Below are positions 1 to 8,858 of a DNA stretch of 53,459 nt, one piece after another. Made by a program: the position numbers and the translations under genes. Source of the stretch: an uncultured bacterium (GTDB lineage: Bacteria; Zixibacteria; MSB-5A5; CAIYYT01). The stretch's first letter is position 1. The number at the start of each line of letters is the position of its first letter. The DNA is taken from the NCBI GenBank assembly GCA_903930455.1, contig CAIYYT010000103.1, positions 1 to 53,459 on the forward strand, given 5' to 3'. The notes under the pieces are model-generated. The model did no database searches and was not told where the DNA came from. It saw only the letters and a list, made by a program, of their open reading frames with translations.

Positions 1-1
1 A

Positions 2-715
2 ATGGTGGTAGACTACTGCACCGCCAAGAAGATCGAATTGCCAAGACCGCAAGGCATTATAACGTCTGCCGAGGTGCTGACCGACGAAAATCGCGCTAAG
101 ATCGAGAGCTATTTCGGCGTCAAAGTTTTTGATCGCTATGGGTCGAGGGAAACCTCGGTGATTGCTTCCGAATGTGAAGCGCACGATGGCCTGCATATCA
201 ACGCAGAGAATCTGTATCTTGAGTTTGTTCAACATGGCAAGGATGTTAAACCGGGTGCGGTAGGGGAGATTATTGTGACTGATCTCGGCAATTGGGCTTT
301 CCCATTCATTCGTTACCAAATCGGTGACGTGGGTTCTCCCGCCGAAGGTGCGTGCCGTTGCGATAGAACACTGCCCCGGATGCAGATGATTGCGGGGCGC
401 ACTACCGATTTTCTTTGCGCTCCCGATGGACGGAAGGTCTCGGGAGCAGCTCTGACGATCTATCTCGCCGCGAAAGTTCCCGGTGTCCGCCAGGCACAGA
501 TCATCCAACGAGAGAGAATGGCCTTGATATTCAACCTCGTTGTGGATCAGAGTTTCGATCAGTCGTCGCGGGACCTGATCCGGAAGAAGGTGACGCACTT
601 CTTCGGGGAGTCGATGCAGATTGTGCCAAACTATGTTGAATCTATTCCCAAAGAACCTTCGGGCAAGTATCGGTTCTCAATTTGTGAACTTCCACCGGCG
701 GAGATAATGCGATGA
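2..715 (+). CDS. PaaK/CapK-like adenylate-forming ligase, 5'-truncated by window edge
   Basis: This is the C-terminal half of a phenylacetate-CoA ligase-like (PaaK/CapK, coenzyme F390 synthetase-like) adenylate-forming enzyme. The visible part has the FDRYGSRET substrate/AMP segment near residue 45, the IRYQIGD segment with the conserved aspartate, a short CRC cysteine motif, and the C-terminal PSGKYRF motif that carries the presumed catalytic lysine. The usual length is about 450 residues, so roughly half lies upstream; the first ATG seen is just an internal Met. The stop overlaps the start of the next, homologous gene (ATGA), so they are translationally coupled. The family activates carboxylic acids as acyl-AMP; in polysaccharide loci the acyl substrate and acceptor are generally unknown. 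Confidence 0.85.
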   Translation: MVVDYCTAKKIELPRPQGIITSAEVLTDENRAKIESYFGVKVFDRYGSRETSVIASECEAHDGLHINAENLYLEFVQHGKDVKPGAVGEIIVTDLGNWAFPFIRYQIGDVGSPAEGACRCDRTLPRMQMIAGRTTDFLCAPDGRKVSGAALTIYLAAKVPGVRQAQIIQRERMALIFNLVVDQSFDQSSRDLIRKKVTHFFGESMQIVPNYVESIPKEPSGKYRFSICELPPAEIMR

Positions 716-2088
716 CGCTGATGCAAACTTTCGTACGTCATGTGGGGTACCGATTATATCTCGCCTATCAGGGTGAATTGGGGATCCTGAGTGATTACAG
801 AGAGTCCTTGCCGCTCTGGACAGCCAGCCGCGAAGTGCTCGCGGCCCGGAAGCTGGCCGCTCTCAAAGCCATGCTCATCCATGCCGGCGCCACGTCTCCC
901 TACTACTGTGATGTGTTCCAGCGTGCGGACTTCGACCCGAATGTTGTCACCAGTCCGTCGGATTTGGCGGTATTGCCGTTCATCACCAAGAGTGATTTGA
1001 ACAGTGGGATGCCGCGTATTCTCTCCAGCCAGTTTAGACGGGACGAGTTAGTTGAGTCTTCAACGGGTGGTTCTTCGGGACTCACATTGACTTTTTATCG
1101 AGACAATCGCACGACGGAGATCAAGCGGGCACAGGACCTCCTGTTCAGCGGCAAGATCGGGGTGTATCCGGGAACCAAACGCGCCTGGGTTTGGGGAGCG
1201 CCGTTGGATGCGTGGCGGCAGCAGTCTTTCAAGTCGCGGATACGTAATTCCCTCAGCGAGCGGGCAATATTCTTTCACAGTTATGAAGGCAGCACCGCGA
1301 GTATCGAAGCGTTCTTGCATCGACTCAACAAGCACAAACCCGAGGTGATTCTCGCCTATCCGAATATGCTGGCAGTGCTGGCTGAGTATGCGCGCGATCA
1401 CAAGTTTCCGCTCCATCCGGTTCCCAAGGTAGTGGTGACGGCAGAGACCGTTCATGATTGGCAGCGTGAGTTGTTCAGTGAGGTCTTTGGCGCTGTGACA
1501 TACGAACGCTATGGCGCCCGGGAGATTGGCACGCTGGCTTCGGAAGTCAACTGCCACCGCGGGCTGCATATCTTTGAGCCAAGTTATGTAATCGAGGTCG
1601 TTGATGAGCGGGGGCAGGCTGTGGTTCCGGGAGAAATGGGGGAACTGGTTGTTACCGATCTCTGCAATCGTGCGATGCCGCTGATTCGCTATCGCACCGG
1701 AGACATGGTTGCGCTGGACGAGAGTTTGTGCGGTTGCGGCTGCACCTGGCATCGGATTAGCAGGGTAGGGGGACGGATACTTGACCTCGTGACGCGACCG
1801 GATGGGTCGAGGGTGGCCGGGCAGGTCATGCTCGATGTCCTGCGCGCCGTGGCAATGAACTATCGCGTGCAGATTTCGCAAACGGCCGTGAATACCTTTG
1901 TCATACGCCATCTCGAAACGGATACAATCGATGGTGATATTCGACGCAGACTGTTGGAGTCATTCAAAGCTTATCTGGGCGCGGAAGTCACTTTGGAGTA
2001 TGAGAAGGTCAAGGAACTGACTTATGATAAATCGGGCAAGTATCGTTGGTTTATCAATGAACTCAACAGGAGAACGTCAGTCAATTGA
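712..2088 (+). CDS. PaaK/CapK-like adenylate-forming ligase (second of three)
   Basis: A full-length 458-residue PaaK/CapK-family protein. The P-loop-like motif STGGSSG is at residues 117-123, YERYGAREIG at 264-273, RYRTGD at 326-331, a cysteine cluster CGCGC at 340-344, and a C-terminal KSGKYRW motif. The start overlaps the preceding stop by 4 bp. It is strikingly similar along its whole length to the next gene (shared blocks such as RAWVWGA, AYPNMLA, RYGAREIGT, PLIRYRTGDM), so the two arose by tandem duplication. Such proteins occur in capsule and exosortase-type EPS clusters, where they probably activate an acid for transfer to sugar or amino-sugar. The actual substrate cannot be read from sequence. 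Confidence 0.88.
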   Translation: MTLMQTFVRHVGYRLYLAYQGELGILSDYRESLPLWTASREVLAARKLAALKAMLIHAGATSPYYCDVFQRADFDPNVVTSPSDLAVLPFITKSDLNSGMPRILSSQFRRDELVESSTGGSSGLTLTFYRDNRTTEIKRAQDLLFSGKIGVYPGTKRAWVWGAPLDAWRQQSFKSRIRNSLSERAIFFHSYEGSTASIEAFLHRLNKHKPEVILAYPNMLAVLAEYARDHKFPLHPVPKVVVTAETVHDWQRELFSEVFGAVTYERYGAREIGTLASEVNCHRGLHIFEPSYVIEVVDERGQAVVPGEMGELVVTDLCNRAMPLIRYRTGDMVALDESLCGCGCTWHRISRVGGRILDLVTRPDGSRVAGQVMLDVLRAVAMNYRVQISQTAVNTFVIRHLETDTIDGDIRRRLLESFKAYLGAEVTLEYEKVKELTYDKSGKYRWFINELNRRTSVN

Positions 2089-2103
2089 TGAGGTGCATCG
2101 ACG

Positions 2104-3462
2104 TTGGGTCTTAGGGAATCACTGGTAAGGCATATCGGTTACCCTTTCTGGCTCGCCTACAAGGGTGAACTCGGAATAGTGACCTGGCACAAGAGATTCG
2201 AGTCGCTGTGGACGGCCGATCGTGAGAAGCTGCAGGAGTTTCGACAGCCCGCTCTGGTGGCGATGCTCGTGCATGCCGCTTCGACCACCAAGTACTACTC
2301 GGAGTTGTTCCGGACGCTTGGTTTTGATCCGCGTTCCTTGAAATCGGAAGACGACATCAAGCAGCTACCGTTTTTGACCAAAGAGCAACTAAATCAAGAC
2401 ATCGATAGTTTCTTGTCCAGTTCGTATCGCCGGAAGCAATTGATTTGTGCGAGCACCGGCGGTTCTTCGGGATTACCACTGACATTTTACCGCGACCGAC
2501 GGGTACAGGTGATCCGAAGGGCACAAGACTATCTGTTTAATATGCGGATTGGCGTCTTTCCCGGTCAGCGACGCGCCTGGGTCTGGGGCGCCCGCATCGA
2601 TGCCTTCAGTATGCGTTCTCCGAAGGCGCGCATCGCCAATGCGCTAAATGAACGCGCCATCTATTTCTATGCTTATGACGCTTCCGACAAGAAGATGGAT
2701 GACTTCCTGACAGCGCTTCGTCGGCACCAGCCGGAGACGATTTTTGCTTATCCCAACATGCTAGCAGCATTGGCTCAGAGAGCGCAGCAGGTGGGGATGG
2801 AAATGCCATTGATCAGAAACGTGATAGTAACGGCCGAACCACTGCAGAAATGGCAGAGACCACTATTTCGGGAAGTATTTGGAGCGGAGACATTTGGGCG
2901 CTATGGCGCCCGCGAGATCGGTACGGTCGCTTCGGAATGCAACCTGCATACGGGCATGCACCTGTTCGAACCGTCGTATCATCTGGAAGTCGTGGATGAT
3001 GCGGGAAGGGACGTCCCCTACGGGAAAATGGGTGAGTTGGTCGTGACCGACCTGTTTAATAGCGGTATGCCACTTATACGCTATCGCACTGGAGACATGG
3101 TGGTATTGGATGACGGTTACTGTTCCTGTGGGTGTACCTGGCGGAGGATTGTCGGAATCGGTGGGCGTATTGTGGACATGATCATTCGACCGGATGGTTC
3201 GCGGGTAGAGGGACTGGTGATTGTCAATGCGCTGCACACGTCGGGAGTTCGCCTGCGAGTGCAGGTAGCGCAGACGACGCCGACATCCCTAATCGTCAGG
3301 CATCTAATCTCGGACAGAATACCCGAGCCGGCGCGAAACGCATTCGCAAAACGCATTCGGGAAGCTCTCGGCGATGCGGTCACTGTTACCTATGAACCGG
3401 TCGAGCAGCTTCGCTACGATCCATCGGGGAAGTATCGCTATGTCACCAGCGAATGTCGCTGA
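2104..3462 (+). CDS. PaaK/CapK-like adenylate-forming ligase (third of three)
   Basis: A 452-residue paralogue of the preceding gene with the same motifs: STGGSSG near residue 119, FGRYGAREIG, PLIRYRTGDM, the CSCGCTW cysteine cluster and C-terminal DPSGKYRY. The start is TTG, 15 bp after the previous stop, with GAGGTG upstream; no ATG near the expected N-terminus fits. The close resemblance of the N-termini (VRHIGY...LAYKGELGI against VRHVGY...LAYQGELGI) supports this start and recent duplication. Expected to be a cytoplasmic acyl-adenylating enzyme acting on the polysaccharide or its precursor; specificity unknown. Confidence 0.87.
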   Translation: MGLRESLVRHIGYPFWLAYKGELGIVTWHKRFESLWTADREKLQEFRQPALVAMLVHAASTTKYYSELFRTLGFDPRSLKSEDDIKQLPFLTKEQLNQDIDSFLSSSYRRKQLICASTGGSSGLPLTFYRDRRVQVIRRAQDYLFNMRIGVFPGQRRAWVWGARIDAFSMRSPKARIANALNERAIYFYAYDASDKKMDDFLTALRRHQPETIFAYPNMLAALAQRAQQVGMEMPLIRNVIVTAEPLQKWQRPLFREVFGAETFGRYGAREIGTVASECNLHTGMHLFEPSYHLEVVDDAGRDVPYGKMGELVVTDLFNSGMPLIRYRTGDMVVLDDGYCSCGCTWRRIVGIGGRIVDMIIRPDGSRVEGLVIVNALHTSGVRLRVQVAQTTPTSLIVRHLISDRIPEPARNAFAKRIREALGDAVTVTYEPVEQLRYDPSGKYRYVTSECR

Positions 3463-4567
3463 AACACAGGATGCGTCCGTCGCCGAGATTCTTAGCGGTG
3501 TCAGAGTACTGCTGGTGGCGCCGTCGCTGGCAATCTTGGGGGGTCAGGCGGTCCAGGCCGATCTGTTGCTTCGCAACCTTCGCGCGGAGGGCGTGTCTGC
3601 CGACCTTCTTCCGATCAACCCGGTGCCGTGGTGGCCGCTCAAATATCTCACGCTCATCAAGTATGTTCGAACGTTGGTTGTTTCGATTTTCTATGTTGCC
3701 TCGTTGCTATTCAAGGTCTGGCGATATGATGTGATTCATGTTTTCTCTGCGTCATACTTCTCATTCATCCTTGCGCCAACGCCGGCGTTGTTGATCGCAA
3801 AGCTCTATCGCAAGAAAACAATCCTCAACTATCGGTCAGGCGAAGCGGAAGATCATTTCACGCGTTGGGGTAAGAGCATATTCTGGATTATTCGTTTGGC
3901 AGACAAAATCATCGTTCCATCCGGCTATCTAATCGACGTCTTTGGCAGGTTCGGTTTTCGCGCAGAGCCTATCTTCAATATCTCAGATTTCGGTGCCTTC
4001 CAGGATCGCAAGCGCCGGGTAGTGACTCCACATATTCTGGTCGCTCGCAATCTGGAACCTCTATACGATATCGAGACATCAATTCGCGCTTATGCAGTAA
4101 TCAAGTCTAAGTACAGCGCCGCCACTCTGACTATTACGGGCTATGGCTCAGATGAACGCCGCCTCAAATCTCTGGTGCGCGATCTCAACATCCAAGACGT
4201 CACTTTCACGGGGCGCGTTGAACGCACGCAGATGCCCGAACTATTTCATCAGGCTGACATCTTTCTCAATAGCTCAGTGATCGACAACATGCCGGTCGCC
4301 ATCATTGAGGCTTTTTATGCCGGACTGCCGGTTGTGACGACCGATGCCGGAGGCATTCCTTATATCGTTCGTGATCGCGAAAGCGGGCTGCTGGCGCCGA
4401 AACGCGATGCCATTGCTCTTGCTGCGGCCCTTTGCGAAGCAATCGACAACGCTGACCTGCGGCAGAAGATGATCGACGGCGGACGTGCTTTTGCGCAGGA
4501 GTGCAGTTGGCAAAGAGTCAAATGGCAGTGGGCCAAAGCGTACCGGGAGTTGGCTGATGCGCGCTGA
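3440..4567 (+). CDS. Glycosyltransferase family 4 (group 1)
   Basis: A 375-residue GT-B fold glycosyltransferase of family GT4. The N-terminal domain starts with VLLVAPSLAILGGQAVQAD, the glycine-rich acceptor-side loop. The C-terminal donor domain shows ILVARNLEPLYDIETSI, FTGRVERTQMPELFHQADIFLNSS and the EX7E-type segment around AIIEAFYAGLPVVTTDAGG. I chose the ATG at 3440, which overlaps the upstream gene by 23 bp; a longer in-frame start would sit deep inside it. A hydrophobic stretch at about residues 75-95 may be a membrane-association helix. It probably adds one sugar to the lipid-linked repeat unit; donor unknown. Confidence 0.85.
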   Translation: MSPANVAETQDASVAEILSGVRVLLVAPSLAILGGQAVQADLLLRNLRAEGVSADLLPINPVPWWPLKYLTLIKYVRTLVVSIFYVASLLFKVWRYDVIHVFSASYFSFILAPTPALLIAKLYRKKTILNYRSGEAEDHFTRWGKSIFWIIRLADKIIVPSGYLIDVFGRFGFRAEPIFNISDFGAFQDRKRRVVTPHILVARNLEPLYDIETSIRAYAVIKSKYSAATLTITGYGSDERRLKSLVRDLNIQDVTFTGRVERTQMPELFHQADIFLNSSVIDNMPVAIIEAFYAGLPVVTTDAGGIPYIVRDRESGLLAPKRDAIALAAALCEAIDNADLRQKMIDGGRAFAQECSWQRVKWQWAKAYRELADAR

Positions 4568-6914
4568 CAAGCTGGGGAAGTTTGTTAAGAAACTCGCCTC
4601 CGGTCAGTTTGGTGAACTTGCCGATCGTTTGCGCGAAGAATGGCGTCGTCGCGAAGAGCGTCGCGTCTATCAAGCTGGTCGGTCAACCTTCGATACGAGC
4701 CATCTTGACACTATCTTCACGACTGACTTTCTTCAGCGCTTTGTATCGCGCGAAAAGAAAATTGATTTCGTCGCCGCTTTACGGGAGCACACTGACACAG
4801 AATTTATGCCTGGATTTGCTCTGCGGAGCAAGTTCAGAGAATATGTCGAGACGGCCTTGCCCTCAGAGCGCCAACGTATTATTGCGGTGGCGGAACAGAT
4901 CGTTTCCAATCGGTTCCCAATCTTTAATCTTGGGTTTATCTCTTATGGCGATCCACCGCGTTGGAACCACGACCCGATTTACGAAGTCACCGCTCCCGAG
5001 TGTTTCTATTGCGACATCGACTATCTCGATCCGTCGGTCGTAGGCGATTCCAAGGTCGTTTGGGAAATTTCCCGCTTTCAGTTTATTTATGACCTTGGGC
5101 AGGCATATTTGCTTACCGGCGATGAAAAATATCCGTGCAAGTTCTTTGAGCTGGTGCAGGACTGGAGCCGGAAGAATCGTGATTATCACGGCGTCAACTT
5201 CTGCTCGGCGCTCGAATCGGCCTTTCGCATTCATGCTCTGGCCTGGGGTATCTGGTTTTTCAAAGACTCATCGTCGTTGACCAGCGAATATGCGGGAGAC
5301 CTCTACAGACTGATACATACCTGTGCAAACTTCGTTCGTCATCACCTGTCAAAGTATTTCTCTCCGAATACACATCTCTTGGGAGAAGCGTACGCTCTTA
5401 TGATTGCCGGTATTCTCTTTAGCGAGTTTAGCGATGCTTCCGTCTGGCAACAGCTTGGATATGATACTCTTTTGGCAGAGTTGGATCGTCAGTTTACGAA
5501 AGATGGCATGCACGCTGAGTTGTCGACAGCTTATCACGGTTACACCGTTGAGTTTCTGCTGTCACTAGTAGCCCTTTGCAGGCAGCGTAATATTCCGCTG
5601 GAAGCACGCTTTCACGAACGGCTTGCGCAGGGGACCGATGTGTTAACGGCACTGCAACGACCGGATGGCACTTGGCCGCATATCGGCGATGAGGACGGCG
5701 GGCGCCTATTCTTCCTGAGTCGAGTTCCGGCATCCGATTTCCGCCCGCTGGTGGATGCTTGCCGAGCGCTGCTTTCTCATGGGACGACGGGCTCATTTGT
5801 CGATAGCTTCTGGTTCTGCGGCGAGACATCCAGCAACTCACCGGTCCAACCTACGGTGACGGAGTCGACTCGTCTTGGTGATGCCGGGATCATCGTATCG
5901 CGTTCCAAAGAAGGGATGTTCTCACTATTACAATGCGGCAGTTTTGGATACGGCGATTCTCCTCATTCGCATGCCGATATGCTGCATCTTGATATTTCTG
6001 TGGGTGACGACAACTTCCTTGTCGATCCCGGAACCTGCGTGTACACGGCCGATCTCGACAAGCGCAATCGCTATCGTTCAGCGGCGGTGCACAACGGCCC
6101 GACCATAGCGCGCTTGTCGCTAGAAAACCCGCGCGATCCTTTTGGCTGGCTGCAGAAGCCCGACTGCCGAGTGAAGGCGTATCACAAGACGGAACGATCG
6201 GAGTTCTATGAAGCGACGTACAGAGTGAGCATGGATCGTCATGTAGTTACATTTTCGCGCTCCGTACTGTTTCTGCATGACATGTTCTGGATTGTTTGCG
6301 ATGCAATCGCTGCAACGGCTCCGGCGCAATTGCATACCAATTTTGCTACGCCTTTTCCGATCGAGCGGAGTGCACAAGGCGCTGTTCTGTTGGGTGAGTC
6401 GGGTCGGATGGCAATCGTACCATGCCTGTCCGGAAGTGACAAGATCGAAACGACGATTGAGCCTTTTGCGGTCTCGGATGATTATCTCTCAACTCGGCAA
6501 GGCTACAGGTTGACGATTTCCCGTCAGACGTCGTCACCATCAACAGCCGTATACGTACTATTGCCGTATCAACAGGACGAAGAGTTGCCCGAGAACATGG
6601 TCGTTGATCAGACAGCGAATGGCTTGACAATTCGTCTTACTCGTGGCGGTGCCATGACGCTAATTGCCTGTGGAAGGCCTCAGAATGCCGACATTGATAG
6701 TGATGCTGACTTCGTATTCATACAGCTTACGGATCAAACTGTTCAGCGCGCTGTGATCGTTGGTGGCAGTAGAGTGGGGTACAAGTCCAGCGAGCTTCTT
6801 CGCACAAGAGGAGTTGTCAAGTACGCCGACATTATCAGAGATGGGGGCGAATACCGTATCAATGCCACGGGTGTTGTGGAGTTGATTACACCGTTCCCGA
6901 TGAGAAAGACGTGA
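4557..6914 (+). CDS. Heparinase II/III family polysaccharide lyase-like protein
   Basis: A 785-residue heparinase II/III-like protein with an N-terminal alpha/alpha-toroid and a C-terminal beta-sandwich. Toroid motifs include WGIWFF, NTHLLGEAYALM and GMHAELSTAYHGY (catalytic-type His/Tyr region). The sandwich has the hallmark GDSPHSHADMLHLDI, VDPGTCVY and the AVHNGPT segment. The start at 4557 overlaps the glycosyltransferase by 11 bp. I see no signal peptide: the N-terminus is basic and non-hydrophobic, so it is cytoplasmic or exported by an unusual route. The family eliminates at uronic-acid linkages; in EPS operons such proteins are thought to edit or turn over the polymer. This fits the AlgD-like dehydrogenase downstream. 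Confidence 0.85.
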   Translation: MRADKLGKFVKKLASGQFGELADRLREEWRRREERRVYQAGRSTFDTSHLDTIFTTDFLQRFVSREKKIDFVAALREHTDTEFMPGFALRSKFREYVETALPSERQRIIAVAEQIVSNRFPIFNLGFISYGDPPRWNHDPIYEVTAPECFYCDIDYLDPSVVGDSKVVWEISRFQFIYDLGQAYLLTGDEKYPCKFFELVQDWSRKNRDYHGVNFCSALESAFRIHALAWGIWFFKDSSSLTSEYAGDLYRLIHTCANFVRHHLSKYFSPNTHLLGEAYALMIAGILFSEFSDASVWQQLGYDTLLAELDRQFTKDGMHAELSTAYHGYTVEFLLSLVALCRQRNIPLEARFHERLAQGTDVLTALQRPDGTWPHIGDEDGGRLFFLSRVPASDFRPLVDACRALLSHGTTGSFVDSFWFCGETSSNSPVQPTVTESTRLGDAGIIVSRSKEGMFSLLQCGSFGYGDSPHSHADMLHLDISVGDDNFLVDPGTCVYTADLDKRNRYRSAAVHNGPTIARLSLENPRDPFGWLQKPDCRVKAYHKTERSEFYEATYRVSMDRHVVTFSRSVLFLHDMFWIVCDAIAATAPAQLHTNFATPFPIERSAQGAVLLGESGRMAIVPCLSGSDKIETTIEPFAVSDDYLSTRQGYRLTISRQTSSPSTAVYVLLPYQQDEELPENMVVDQTANGLTIRLTRGGAMTLIACGRPQNADIDSDADFVFIQLTDQTVQRAVIVGGSRVGYKSSELLRTRGVVKYADIIRDGGEYRINATGVVELITPFPMRKT

Positions 6915-6929
6915 GGAGTTGAGTTCGAA

Positions 6930-8858
6930 ATGTGTGGAATTTGCGGAATAGTATATAAGGATAAGGATCGATCGGTAGACCGCGAACTGTTGGTCAAGAT
7001 GACCGATACACTCACGCATCGCGGTCCCGACGATTGTGGTTACTACGTCAAGGGGAACGTCGCGCTGGGGCATCGCCGTCTATCGATTGTCGATCTGAGT
7101 CTGGGGCACCAGCCGATAGCCAACGAGGATGGCACTCTCTGGATTTCGTACAACGGTGAAGTCTACAACCATCGCGATGTCCGGCGCGATCTGGAGTCAA
7201 AAGGGCACCGCTACAAGACTAATTCCGATACCGAATCAATTGTGCACTGTTTCGAAGAATATGGTTCTGCCGGCCTACATCGGTTGCGCGGCATGTTTGC
7301 CTTTGCGCTCTATGATGAGAAGGGTGAGAAGCTGTTTATTGCTCGCGACCGCCTTGGCATCAAGCCGCTGTATTACGTCGACACACCCCGGTTTTTCGCG
7401 TTCGCCTCCGAGATCAAGGCGCTACTGGTGTTGGATGACGTCAGGCGTGAAGTCGACTACGACGCTCTTCTCCAAATACTGGCGCTCAAATACACGAACG
7501 ACGATTCGACCATGTTTGCCGATATCAAGAAACTCGAGCCGGGGCATTATCTAGAGTTGCAGCGTGGCATCGTCAGTATTGCACGTTACTGGGATTGTAA
7601 CACGATTCAGACCGACATATCAATGTCGGAGCCGGACGCCGTCAATCGATTGCGCGAGTTGCTTGATGAATCAGTGCGATTGCGCCTGATGGCTGATGTG
7701 CCGCTGGGGATGTTTCTTTCGGGTGGAGTTGATTCCACAATTATTGCAGCTCGCATGGCCAAGATGGTCGATCGACCGATCGCAACTTTTTCGGTCGCCT
7801 TCCAAGAGCGGGAAGCTAACGAGCTGTATTATGCCCGTTTGGCCGCGAAACATGCGGGCGCCAACCAGCACGAAATCACGATGACGACGGAGGATTTCTT
7901 TGCCGCATTGCCGCGCATGATTTATCACGAGGATGAACCGGTAGCGCACCCGTCATCGGTAGCATTGAATTGCGTGTCACAACTCGCCAGCGAGCATGTA
8001 AAGGTCGTTCTCACGGGGGAAGGCTCGGATGAGCTGTTCGGGGGCTACGAGCGCTATTACCAGACGCTGTACAATCTCAAGGCTGATCGGATGTTATTCT
8101 CAGTGCTGCCGCGTTCCATAAGGCGCGGGCTCTTTCGGCCATTGATTGACATGTTGCCTTACAAATTTCCGTATCGTAACAAGGCTTTGCGAACAACTGT
8201 CTACCTCGACAGCGATATCGAGACCATCTTTCTTGACAACTACTCGACTTTCTCACGCGCTATGCTTTCGGAGTTGCTTACTGGTGCTTGTTGGAATGGT
8301 CATGATCCCCGCGCCGTCTATTCCGGCTTTATGGATCACTTCAACCGGTCACAGGCCGATACTCTGTTGGGCAAGTTGCTTTACGCCGACGTCAAGACCT
8401 ATCTGGTTGAACTGCTGATGAAACAGGATCAGATGTCGATGGCTGCTTCGATTGAGTCGCGCGTGCCGTTTCTGGATCACGAGCTGGTCGAGTTCGCGTT
8501 CTCGCTGCCTGATAAGCTCAAGATCAAGGGGTTCAATACTAAGAGAGCGCTGCGGATGGCCTTTGGTAATGATATTCCTGAAGAGATTCTCAACCGCCCC
8601 AAAGCCGGTTTTCCGGTGCCGATCAAAAGTTGGTTCGCTGGCGAATACCATCAGACGGCCAAAAATCTCGTGCTGGGCAAGGATTCTTTCTGCGGAGAAA
8701 TACTCGATCGCAAGTTGATCGAAGGTTATTTCAGTTTGCATCAGCAGGGCAAGTACAACCACTCTGATCGCATCTGGACGCTGCTGAATATAGAGCTTTG
8801 GCATCGTATCTTCATCCGTCGCGAACCACTTGATAACATCAGGTTGCTGCCGCAATGA
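6930..8858 (+). CDS. Glutamine-dependent asparagine synthase-type amidotransferase (AsnB-like, EPS-associated)
   Basis: A 642-residue class-II glutamine amidotransferase fused to an asparagine synthetase domain. The mature N-terminal nucleophile is Cys2 (MCGICGIVY), followed by GHRRLSIVDLS and SYNGEVYNH. The PP-loop SGGVDST lies at residues 264-270, then LTGEGSDELFGGY and SRVPFLDH. GAGGAG precedes the ATG. Exosortase-type EPS loci encode a dedicated amidotransferase of this size and order, so it more likely amidates a sugar carboxylate or attached acid than free aspartate. A separate AsnA at the right edge of the window could cover asparagine synthesis. It overlaps the next gene by ATGA. Confidence 0.88.
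   Translation: MCGICGIVYKDKDRSVDRELLVKMTDTLTHRGPDDCGYYVKGNVALGHRRLSIVDLSLGHQPIANEDGTLWISYNGEVYNHRDVRRDLESKGHRYKTNSDTESIVHCFEEYGSAGLHRLRGMFAFALYDEKGEKLFIARDRLGIKPLYYVDTPRFFAFASEIKALLVLDDVRREVDYDALLQILALKYTNDDSTMFADIKKLEPGHYLELQRGIVSIARYWDCNTIQTDISMSEPDAVNRLRELLDESVRLRLMADVPLGMFLSGGVDSTIIAARMAKMVDRPIATFSVAFQEREANELYYARLAAKHAGANQHEITMTTEDFFAALPRMIYHEDEPVAHPSSVALNCVSQLASEHVKVVLTGEGSDELFGGYERYYQTLYNLKADRMLFSVLPRSIRRGLFRPLIDMLPYKFPYRNKALRTTVYLDSDIETIFLDNYSTFSRAMLSELLTGACWNGHDPRAVYSGFMDHFNRSQADTLLGKLLYADVKTYLVELLMKQDQMSMAASIESRVPFLDHELVEFAFSLPDKLKIKGFNTKRALRMAFGNDIPEEILNRPKAGFPVPIKSWFAGEYHQTAKNLVLGKDSFCGEILDRKLIEGYFSLHQQGKYNHSDRIWTLLNIELWHRIFIRREPLDNIRLLPQ

Noticed and set aside
1060-1911. Long minus-strand open frame (283 codons) opposite the second PaaK-like gene
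   Set aside because: It mirrors a clear coding gene, has no ribosome site and no recognisable domain.
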